DNA of 64,000 nt, taken from contig CM036765.1 of the NCBI GenBank assembly GCA_020796225.1, forward strand, positions 33,632,066 to 33,696,065, read 5' to 3'. The notes under the pieces are model-generated. The model had not been told where the DNA came from and searched no databases. It worked only from the letters and a program-made list of their open reading frames with translations. The position numbers were made by a program, and so were the translations under genes. Shown one piece after another: positions 56,309 to 64,000 of the stretch. Position 1 is the first letter of the stretch. Every line of letters starts with the position of its first letter. Source of the stretch: Arion vulgaris (taxonomy: Eukaryota > Mollusca > Gastropoda > Stylommatophora > Arionidae).

Positions 56309-56640
56309 CATTTACAATCATCATCATCAAGGTGCGTATCCTTTATAGTATATTGCTCTCTTTGCAGCGCATCTGAAATTCACTCTGTCTCTAGACAGTT
56401 CACCCACTTCGTCGATGGTCATATTCATGGTTTCTTTAATATCTATAGTCATCTTCTTCTTGGTCTGTCTCTGCATCCTGGGATCCTGCCCTCTAATATT
56501 GTTCTTTCCAGGCCTTGCTGTGACCAAAGTATCTAATTTTCTGTATAGTATGTTGTTTATCAGCCAATTCTCTTTAACATTTAGTTCTTTCAGGACATCA
56601 GTGTTCTTTCTTTTTTTCGTAGTTGTCAAGTATACAACTA
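56309..56640 (-). mobile_element. LINE 3' end, second family
   Basis: The minus strand reads KKRKNTDVLKELNVKENWLI, KKKMTIDIKETMNMTIDEV and LSRDRVNFRCAAKRAIYYK, then GATGATGATGATTG. It lies immediately 5' of the truncated RT above, same strand. Its last 50 bp recur inverted at 58640-58697. Confidence 0.8.
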
Positions 56641-56791
56641 CGTAATACAGATTCGCTCCTGATTTTGTCTATTGCAAGACAATAGTAACATGATTTACTT
56701 GTTAGAGTTCACGATAGTATCATCACTTATTATAATAAAATAATATGTAATTATACATGATATATACGTATAGTATAATATATGTACACCG
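56641..56791. other. AT-rich spacer
   Basis: Nothing recognised. Confidence 0.35.
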
Positions 56792-56935
56792 CCCGTGTGT
56801 TGCCGGGGCTCGCAAGAGGAGCAAAGAATAGTAATACTGCGATCTACAAAGCATGTCGTAAGAGGCACACATACAAACCCAAAGAGTGGTTAACAAGTGG
56901 TCGATGTGGAGCGCTCAAAGAAGAACAAGAAGATA
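56792..56935 (+). mobile_element. repeat D with internal deletion
   Basis: CGCCCGTGTGTTGCCGGGGC and the core join directly to ACATACAAACCCAAAGAGTG...GGAGCGCTCAAAGAAGAA. About 110 bp of the middle are gone. Confidence 0.82.
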
Positions 56936-57172
56936 TGTAAACAATATTAACAAGAATAAAACAAGGAAAGTGACAAGTGAATTTTATGACGCCAATTAAA
57001 TTGGATGTGAAGTTCCTGACATTTATAAGCCAATACGACAATTCTACCGTGCAGTTTCCAATCACGTGATGTGTAGAAGTCAAATTATGATAACCAATAA
57101 AAACATTGTAATTGTAACAAAGCGAATAGTGATTATTGATTACATATCGAATACCTTTATACATACATAGTA
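56936..57172. other. unclassified spacer
   Basis: 57120-57160 (AGCGAATAGTGATTATTGAT) faintly resembles the motif at 53.33 kb. Confidence 0.35.
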
Positions 57173-58267
57173 ATGAAAATATATGTAGGTATTGTAAATG
57201 TATACCGTGGACAGATATGCATTACTGATATGCCTGAAACCGATTTATCACGCTTCATTAATTTCATTAATGTTTTCAACCCTTCTATTCGTTTTACTTC
57301 TCACATCTCCACTACTTGTGTCAACTTTCTTGACATTACTATCTCCATACGCCTATCCACTATCACTACATCAGTATATTACAAGCCTACTGATGCACAT
57401 AGTTTTCTCCTTTATACTTCTTTCCATCCCCGGGCTTGTCGTGACTCTTTGCCATTCTCGCAGCTCTTGCGCCTTCGTCGCCTTTGTAGCGAGGACGATG
57501 ATTTTCTTGAGAGAGCTCGCGAGATGTTTGATTTCTTCCGCAGGCGCCTATACCCGGAGAGGGTGCTTGTCTTGGCTATGCATCGAGTTCAGAAAATCAC
57601 TCGCCAGCAGGCCCTCACCAGCCAGCACAGGACTAATAACTCTGACAGAGTAAAACTTATCTTAACTTTCCACCCCCATAGTTCCCTGGTGAAAAATGTT
57701 TTATTCCGTCATCTGTCTCTCCTTAGATCAGATCCTGAGACCCGTTCTGTCTTCCCCCACTATCCTTTGGTGTCTTACAGACGGGACAGAAGTCTTAAGG
57801 ATATGTTGGTACACAGTCGCCTTAAGTCCAATATCCATACTCATTTTGGCACTGTCCAGTGTGGCCGTCGGCGTTGCAACACGTGTGCTTATGTGATACA
57901 GACGCGTACTGTATCTTTTCCTTTAGCCACGTTTCTTATTGACGATGGTTTCACATGCGAGTCCCGTAATCATATCTATGCCATTATCTGTATGCGGTGT
58001 AACAACGCTTACATCGGCGAGACAGGCAAGAGGCTCAGTGACCGATTCGCCCAACACTTGCGCGACATACGCCAATGCTCTGTGACCCCTGTAGCCACCC
58101 ATTTCAATGATACTGGCCATTTAGGAGCTCACGATACCCAGATCACAGCCATCCGATCATGTTCCTCGGATGATCGCAGTCGATTTGCTCTGGAGAATCG
58201 GTTGATTTCTTTGTATGGTACCTTGCGACCACGTGGGCTCAACGTATTACATTCTTATGCTTCTTAG
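57173..58267 (+). CDS. Penelope-like retroelement protein, 5'-truncated, with GIY-YIG endonuclease
   Basis: A 364-codon open frame. Residues 15-150 are the region after the RT active site: FINVFNPSIRFT, VNFLDITI, SVYYKPTDAHSFLLYTS, FLRLRR.CSEDDDF. A linker with paired Cys (CGRRRCNTC) and a GIY-YIG endonuclease follow: HIYAIICMRCNNAYIGETGK, LSDRFAQHL, HFNDTGH, then ALENRLISLYGTLRPRGLN. Penelope-like elements use this nuclease to open the target and prime reverse transcription. The RT fingers and palm are missing. At the expected YxDD position the sequence reads YRGQ, so the catalytic Asp pair is absent. The ATG is just the first in the truncated frame. The intact 3' half suggests recent insertion; it cannot be autonomous. 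Confidence 0.92.
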   Translation: MKIYVGIVNVYRGQICITDMPETDLSRFINFINVFNPSIRFTSHISTTCVNFLDITISIRLSTITTSVYYKPTDAHSFLLYTSFHPRACRDSLPFSQLLRLRRLCSEDDDFLERAREMFDFFRRRLYPERVLVLAMHRVQKITRQQALTSQHRTNNSDRVKLILTFHPHSSLVKNVLFRHLSLLRSDPETRSVFPHYPLVSYRRDRSLKDMLVHSRLKSNIHTHFGTVQCGRRRCNTCAYVIQTRTVSFPLATFLIDDGFTCESRNHIYAIICMRCNNAYIGETGKRLSDRFAQHLRDIRQCSVTPVATHFNDTGHLGAHDTQITAIRSCSSDDRSRFALENRLISLYGTLRPRGLNVLHSYAS

Positions 58268-58640
58268 TACTTTCTCTTCCCATGCCGTGTAATCTATATG
58301 GGTATATGTTGCATGTATTCAAGTTATATATTTACTAGATTTTTCATTGTTTCTCTTCCGTTCTATTTCTAGTTTTTATGTGTGTTTTTTATGTTACAAT
58401 TATTTCGTTATTCGTTTTTATTCCCAGATTTTCGTTTTTATTCCCAGATTTTCATTAGAAACGTTTGTTTTTGGTCGTCCATTTGTTTTTTAAATTTGTA
58501 ACTCCTGTTGTTCGTTTGCTTGATAAAGGCATTGTTGGTCGAAACGTTGCTGTATTTTGTCATTGTTTTTGTAATTTGTAAAACTACAGTACTTTGTGAT
58601 TGCGTGTTTTGCCAATCAAATAGCTTTACTGCAGTCTCAT
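57190..58640 (+). mobile_element. Penelope-like element, 5'-truncated copy
   Basis: Comprises the endonuclease-bearing frame plus 3' region. The latter has TTTTATTCCCAGATTTTC twice (58410-58450), then TTTGCTTGATAAAGGC...GGTCGAAACGTTG and an end near GCGTGTTTTGCCAATCAAAT. That end block recurs at 54.5-55.1 and 53.5 kb. Confidence 0.9.
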
Positions 58641-58697
58641 ATATATTTTGCAAAGAGAGCAACGTCCTATAAAGGATGCGCACCTTGATGATGATAC
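58640..58697 (+). mobile_element. LINE tail fragment at the Penelope 3' border
   Basis: GCAAAGAGAGCAACGTCCTA and GGATGCGCACCTTGATGATG match, inverted, the LINE end at 56313-56370. Confidence 0.78.
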
Positions 58698-59301
58698 TTG
58701 ACAACAGAATTGATGTTCTTAGTTACATGTTATTTTTTTCCCCTTTCTGTTCCCGCTTTGTTAATGTTTTGCTTGTGGATTTTTTAAATAATGCATACAC
58801 TTTATATTGTTCCGTGTGTTAACCATCTTCATTAAAACACAAATATACTTCAAAAGTATGTTAATACGTAAAATGTAGCGTGTGATAATTCACTTGAAAG
58901 TATAGGAAGCCATAAATGTATTTTAGACTTACAAATGGGCGTTAACGCACAATGTGATATTTGTAAAACAGTTTTATCCTACAAAGAAACTGCAACATAA
59001 ATCAATCAATCAATCAACTTTCAAGCAACATTTAGCTTCGGAACACTAAATCAGACCAGTGTTTATTAATCGTTAAGTAGCGCACACTTCTATTAGCAGT
59101 AACGTTACAAAAACGTTACTAAAATCACCTGCACTAGGTATATATATATATGTCAGAAGGCAGCATTCATAATCAGAGATCAGACTACTTTGTCTTCATT
59201 CATTTCCTGACCATGATCTATTGTTCTTCCAAAACAATTAAACAATTTGCCGATTAAAATGATTGCAAAGAGCCTACACTAGGATATAACACAAAATTCA
59301 A
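58698..59301. other. unclassified spacer with TA microsatellite
   Basis: (TA)n at 59139-59150. Nothing else recognised. Confidence 0.4.
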
Positions 59302-59640
59302 ATTTTTTTTTTTTTCGTCCGCTTTCAACTCAGACGAAGTTTCATCTCTGAAACTGATTTTTGCGTGAAAATCCGTTTTCCAATTTCTTACAATGGCAGC
59401 AGCGTGCACATTGTAAATTACTTTACACTGACAGCCGTCTGCTCAATGTACTCGTAATTAGTATTCCCTCGCCATACAGGCAGATTTTCTCAGACTTCAG
59501 AGGTACTCACGTTATCGTCCTGAGTAAGACCAGGGGACTCGAACAAATGCCGGACAGTAGGTTCGAACCCGAGCTATGAGGAGTCTCACAGCTAGCAGGC
59601 CGAGCTACTATCAACTACTCTAGGCAGTCCCCCCCCAAAA
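59302..59640 (-). mobile_element. SINE G copy 1
   Basis: Minus strand: tRNA-like head with TAGTAGCTCGGCCTGCTAGC (A-box) and GGGTTCGAACCTAC (B-box), a body of about 230 bp, and a poly(A) tail (T-run at 59302-59315). High identity to the inverted copy at 62.1 kb. Confidence 0.88.
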
Positions 59641-59749
59641 TTTTCTTTTGAACCATCATTAATAATTTATAAATTTTCATCTATGATGTTGATAATCGTC
59701 AGCATATGTTCAGTTCATGTATTTCTTTTCTTCTGAATAAAAACTAATT
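59641..59749. other. spacer
   Basis: Short unclassified stretch up to the LINE target duplication. Confidence 0.3.
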
Positions 59750-60830
59750 TTAAAACACCTCTTCCAAGATAGAAGCTGCACTAGAGATACCCCCATTGTG
59801 AAGATTAGATATATGCTTGACCTTCTGTCTCTACGCTTCCGTCATGCAATCGCCCAAACCAAGGCATATATGCGGGTTACTTCGGATAAGAGACATCCAC
59901 TACACAAGAACACTAATGATGTTAAGGGGACGAGAATCAAGCGCGGCATGTTGTGGATGGCCCAGGCTGAGAGAACAATTGGCCAGGTGACTACGGTTGC
60001 GACCCTACCAAAAGGGAAGAATGGATCCCAACAGATGGTAGCATGACCAACTATCTCAAAGTTATCATAACTCTTGGAAGAGAATGTAGAGATTGGAGCA
60101 ACATGAAGGCTGATCTCGCAGTTAAGCAGCTGATAGACGATAATGCAAGGGATGATGATGTTGTTGTATATACCGATGGGTCGGTTCAACGTGGTGAGAA
60201 GTCCGGCTGGGGTTTCTTGGCTAATGCACATAGTAGGGTTGTTGCAGAGCGAAGTGGGGCATACAGGACAACTACTTCTAGTATGAGGATGGAGGTTGAG
60301 GCCGTTACTGCTGCCCTCCATTGGATCTCTGGGACTTCATTTACTGGGGCAGTTGTTGTATCTGACTCTCAGTCGATGCTTCACAAGATCCAGAAGGGCA
60401 GGTTTCGGTATGAGTGGATGTCGTCTATAGAAGTTTCTAACCTTAAGCGGTTTACGTGGATATACTGCCTTGGGCATGCGGGTGTTTACGGTAATGAGAG
60501 AGCGGGCAGGCTTGCATTAACAGCATCGATTGTTGGGGAGTTGAAGATGGATAAGGGGATATTCTTCGGTCTCTTCGCGACTGTCTGTTGGATGAGGACA
60601 CTAAAATCGATGTTGAATCGATCAAGCGATTTAGGCAGTTTGGAGTTACCCGTTGTTCAAGTCGAACTGGATGCCTTAGAGGCAGAGTGAGAGGCGTGTT
60701 TAACCAGCGAGCACAGGAACCATCAGTATGCATACTCTTCGATATCTGTTGGGGAGAATGAGCACCTATGGGTCTGCCCGGAGTGCAATGACGTCAGCTC
60801 CGTAACCAATAACCAATTAAAACACCTCTT
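59750..60830 (+). mobile_element. 5'-truncated LINE with 14-bp target duplication
   Basis: TTAAAACACCTCTT occurs at 59750-59763 and 60817-60830 and exactly brackets the element (59764-60816). The insert begins in the linker between RT and RNase H (decayed EAALEIPPL...LDLLSLRFRHAIAQTKAYMR, a common motif after RT) and ends after the RNase H frame at GTAACCAATAACCAA. Two shorter relatives are at 0.5-1.1 and 51.5 kb. Confidence 0.9.
60043..60690 (+). CDS. LINE RNase H domain (truncated retrotransposon ORF2)
   Basis: A 215-codon open frame with a complete RNase H fold by motif: VVVYTDGSVQRGEKSGWGF (first Asp), SSMRMEVEAVTAALHW (Glu), AVVVSDSQSMLHKI (second Asp), IYCLGHAGVYGNERAGRL, where His is retained but the usual final Asp position reads Gly-Arg. 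The upstream continuation (59798-60046) is in another frame, so the parent ORF carries a frameshift. In the intact element this domain follows the RT and removes template RNA. The frame ends 130 bp before the 3' terminus. Confidence 0.88.
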   Translation: MTNYLKVIITLGRECRDWSNMKADLAVKQLIDDNARDDDVVVYTDGSVQRGEKSGWGFLANAHSRVVAERSGAYRTTTSSMRMEVEAVTAALHWISGTSFTGAVVVSDSQSMLHKIQKGRFRYEWMSSIEVSNLKRFTWIYCLGHAGVYGNERAGRLALTASIVGELKMDKGIFFGLFATVCWMRTLKSMLNRSSDLGSLELPVVQVELDALEAE

Positions 60831-60894
60831 ACATTCCTGATTATATCTTCGTTGTATGTATTAAACAGATATGTGGACATATTGATGGATTTTC

Positions 60895-61490
60895 TAATAA
60901 TAATAGCTGTCCATCGCAAGCGATGATGACAACAACCTCAGACGTGTGCTGCTACACCTCTCTGGTGTGTGTGGAGGTGACTGTAGAGTCAAATCCTACT
61001 ACACAATCCCCCACCACATTTGGGGCATACATGTGGGTGTTGTGTGTTCTTTCTTTTCGTGCAGCTCGTTTTCTCTGAGCCTCAACGTCACGCCAATTCT
61101 CAACTATGCGAATTCCTCTTGTGTTGTTACAGAGTCACACTTGGCGATCTTGCGCCAGGGATTTCCAACATGTGGTGTCTATATCGAAGCACATTAAGAC
61201 ACTTTAAGAGTGTCTTTAAAGCGTTTTTTCTGTCCACCAGCCGAACGTCTGCCTCCTTCAAGATCGCCATACATCAATTCTTTTGGGATGCCCTTATCAA
61301 ACATCCGAACAACGCGACAGGCCCATCTCACTTATGTCTTCTGTAACAGTGTGTTGACGCTTGGGATCTTTGCTCTAATGAGGACTTCGGTATCTGGAAT
61401 TTTGTCCTGCCAGTTTATTTTTTAGTAGTCTGCGTAGACACCTTGTGTGGAAGTGGTTTAGTTTTCTTGCGTAATACAGTTTAATAATAC
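60895..61490 (-). mobile_element. LINE C-terminal fragment with zinc-finger remnant
   Basis: The minus strand reads CLRRLLK-like, WQDKIPDTEVLIRAKIPSV, then VRWACRVVRMFDKGIPKELM, YGDLEGGRRSAGGQKKRFKD and, after shifts, a CMPxC...HLHTH-type zinc-finger remnant and LRLLSSSLAMDSYYY with (ATT)n tail. This is the C-terminus of a very common animal LINE lineage, distinct from the 54-56 kb one. Confidence 0.85.
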
Positions 61491-61544
61491 AGTTTAATAA
61501 TACAGTAAAGACGAAGAACAAATATATCAACAGTCAAAACGCTA

Positions 61545-62033
61545 CCTAGTGCAGACTGTGGGAACACGACCTAGTACAGCCTGTGAGAACACGACCTAGT
61601 GCAGACTGTGAGAACACGACCTAGTACAGACTGTGAGAACACTACCTAGTGCAGACTGTGAGAACACGACCTAGTGCAGACTGTGGGAACACTACCTAGT
61701 ACAGCCTGTGAGAACACGACCTAGTGCAGACTGTGAGAACACTACCTAGTGCAGACTGTGAGAACACGACCTAGTGCAGACTGTGAGAACACTACCTAGT
61801 GCAGACTGTGAGAACACGACCTAGTGCAGACTATGGGAACCCTACCTAGTGCAGACTGTGAGAACACGACCTAGTGCAGACTGTGAGAACACGACCTAGT
61901 GCAGACTGTGAGAACACGACCTAGTACAGCCTGTGAGAACACGACCTAGTGCAGACTGTGAGAACACTACCTAGTGCAGACTGTGAGAACACGACCTAGT
62001 GCAGACTGTGGGAACCCTACCTAGTGCAGACTG
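61545..62033. repeat. 25-bp satellite array, about 20 copies
   Basis: Unit CCTAGTGCAGACTGTGAGAA plus CACGA, with CACTA, GTACAGCC and GGGAACC variants. Confidence 0.95.
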
Positions 62034-62087
62034 TGGATGTGATCACGAGCAAGTAATGTCACTGTTAAAATTTCAGCTAAGAAAATT

Positions 62088-62448
62088 AGAGAAGAAACTG
62101 GGGGACTGCCTAGAGTAGTTGATAGTAGCTCGGCCTGCTAGCTGTGAGACGCCTCATAGCTCGGGTTCGAATCTACTGTCCGGCATTTGTTCGAGTCCCT
62201 GGTCTTACTCAGGACGATAACGTGAGTACCTCTGAAGTCGGAGAAAATCTGCCTGTATGGCGGGGGAATACTAATTACGAGTACATTGAGCACACGGCTG
62301 CCAGTGTAAAGTAATTTACAATGTGCATGCTGCTGCCATTGTAAGAAATTGGAAAAACGGATTTTCACGTAAAAATCAGTTTCAGAGATGAAACTTCGTC
62401 TGAGTTGAAAGCGGACGAAAGAAAAAAAAAAAAAAAAGAGAAGAAACT
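62088..62448 (+). mobile_element. SINE G copy 2 with 12-bp target duplication
   Basis: AGAGAAGAAACT at 62088-62099 and 62437-62448 flanks the element. Head with TAGTAGCTCGGCCTGCTAGC and GGGTTCGAATCTAC, body, then an A-run at 62422-62437. Complete and recent-looking. Confidence 0.93.
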
Positions 62449-62465
62449 AAAAGTACAATGTGCTT

Positions 62466-62690
62466 TAATTGATTGGATCATCATCCTTGCACTTCAGTGA
62501 GTAACCATATGTGCTCCGATATCTTTCTTAAGCAGGAAAATCTCAGCGACAGTGCAGAGCTCCGTAGCACCTGCGAGAGTCCCCGATGTAATTTAGAAGA
62601 GGTTGACAATATTTTGTAGGAATTTTATTTTTAAAACTTTTTAATGAATTTTGTCCTGGCAGCAACTTTCCAGACGGTTCTTCTCGTCTT
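62466..62690 (-). mobile_element. SINE B, 3' part
   Basis: AATTGATTGGATCATCATCC tail end, CTCCGATATCTTTCTTA, AATGAATTTTGTCCTGGCAG. The head half is missing. Confidence 0.78.
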
Positions 62691-63664
62691 CAAACTAAAA
62701 GTTGTACGCTTTGACGCTAGAGAGATGTCAGGTATACGGAGTAGAAGTGAATAGTTTTTTGGAAATACTGATGGTGGTTCGGGAAGAGATAACACAGAAT
62801 AGGAAAACAGCACTAACTAGATGTATTCTATTGTTGTCAGTCAAAGATATGATACTACAACGTAAACAGCACTAACTAGATGTCTTCTATTGTCGTCAGT
62901 CAAAGATATGATACCACAAAGAAAAACAGAAAGAATGACTGGATTGCAGACGGTGATTTAGAGAATAAATAAAAAAGCTAAATGTAGAATAAATTAGGAA
63001 TATTGGATGTCCTACACAAATATATCCTCAAAAAAATAATCAAGAACATAATAAAAGATGTTGGTAATACCTACAAGATGGATATGCAAGGTTAAAAGAA
63101 CTTCTGAAAAAAAGGAAAAGGTTGGAAATGTTCAAAGACATAAAAGTAATGATCACAACTTTTAACCGAAGCTAAATGCAACTGAAGACAAGGTGGGCAA
63201 AATCCTGACAAACAATGGGAAATTATCAACAGATAACAAAAATACTGCAGAGAAATGTGTATTGAATGAGACGACAATGACAATATAGCAAACACTGAAA
63301 TAATAACATAAATATAGCGGGACCATCGATAGCGGAAGTTAATGGACAATTTAAAAAAAAAACTTTTAGATTAAAAATGACCAGGATGTAAAAATATTTC
63401 AGCAAAGTTTATCTAAGTCAGAGGAGAACAATTATAGAATCATATCACCGAATAAGTAAAGGGTATGGGAAACAATATTACGACAAAGAAAATATAGAAG
63501 ATCACTATTTATTCAAATAATTAACAAAAGAGGCACACAATTATGCAATAAGTACAGAACAGGGGCACTGACTAGCAACGCACATAAACTTTAACTAAAC
63601 GTCAATATATGAAGACTGAAAATCAAAGTTAACATCAATACAACACAAAGTGGATTTAATAGGT
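62691..63664 (+). other. probable decayed LINE and a 58-bp duplication
   Basis: 62808-62925 holds AACAGCACTAACTAGATGT...GTCAGTCAAAGATATGATAC twice. 63090-63300 reads KVGKILTNNGKLSTDNKNTA, resembling the stretch before RT in LINEs (xLTxxGxLxTDxxxxxxRW), but stops are frequent. Confidence 0.4.
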
Positions 63665-64000
63665 GTGTGTCCTTCCTTCCTTCCTTTCGTTCGCTTGAAA
63701 TATGTCTATATATTCAATGTTGTCTCTTGTATGAACTTCACTGTCTTTTGTAGCTCACACAGAGGTCCGTCGAGTGTTGTTTCGTTAGGCCAGTGGGTTT
63801 GCCTCAGTGTATCATATTTGGGGCAGTCTTGAAGTATGTGCTTTGCAGTCTGGTTTGCCTGTCCACATGTACACATGGCTGAATTGCCAATCTTGAATTT
63901 TGTATACATGTGGCTGCGGAGCCGATTGTGTCCTGTTCTAAGGCGCAGAATCACAACTTGTTCCAATCTGCTCATATTATAGTAATCGTCTTGTGTTGGT
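63665..64000 (-). mobile_element. LINE C-terminal domain, cut by window end
   Basis: Frame 63706-63975 reads MSRLEQVVILRLRTGHNRLR, then MCTCGQANQTAKHILQDCPK and HWPNETTLDGPL. This is the post-RNase H CxC...H...C domain of an RNase H-bearing LINE lineage, intact over 89 codons, followed by a (GGAA)n-like tail at 63670-63690. Same lineage as 41300-41985. The upstream part lies beyond the window. Confidence 0.85.

Overview
The window looks like nuclear DNA of an animal. It is AT-rich, has no operon-like gene series, and is dominated by tRNA-derived SINEs, decayed LINEs, a Penelope-like retroelement, hAT and TTAA-type DNA transposons, and many long minisatellites. One coding exon is clearly a host gene. 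The mix of SINE and LINE families suggests a lophotrochozoan such as a mollusc; this is inference from repeat style only.

Host genes. The only confident host coding sequence is on the minus strand at about 23.7-24.0 kb: the first coding exon of a PCTAIRE-type cyclin-dependent kinase (CDK16/17/18 family), ending at a clean splice donor. I did not find its kinase-domain exons; they should lie at lower coordinates, perhaps outside the window. Two further exon-like stretches (13.33 kb plus, 33.1 kb minus) are weak candidates.

Transposons. A roughly 4.1 kb decayed hAT element (18.62-22.77 kb) keeps both ends, near-matching 8-bp target duplications and fragments of a ZBED5/SCAND3-type transposase. 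It has been filled by LINE pieces, a SINE, a TTAA-flanked MITE and a 66-bp minisatellite. From 54.1 to 58.7 kb a minus-strand LINE reverse transcriptase is broken by a 244-bp insert and by a Penelope-type palindromic end fragment, each with target duplications. Next to it lies a longer Penelope copy encoding a thumb region and a GIY-YIG endonuclease. From 59.3 to 62.5 kb an inverted SINE pair encloses two LINE fragments and a 25-bp satellite. LINE 3' fragments from at least five lineages are scattered throughout. Small MITEs with clear terminal repeats and target duplications are at 30.67, 10.97 and 21.10 kb.

SINEs and short repeats. I group them by letter. A (two tRNA heads on one shared body), B (about 460 bp, ending in a GATT-type repeat), C, F and G have tRNA-like promoter boxes. 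D/E is a related pair of families with a shared core and no complete pol III promoter that I could find. H and K are short unclassified repeats.

Tandem arrays. At least 15 minisatellites with units of 25-80 bp occupy roughly a sixth of the window. The largest are at 6.0-7.7, 26.8-28.2, 28.45-29.85, 39.7-40.5 and 47.6-48.6 kb. Most long open frames in the window are by-products of these arrays and are not annotated as genes. Stretches listed as 'other' are unique or too decayed for me to classify by eye.
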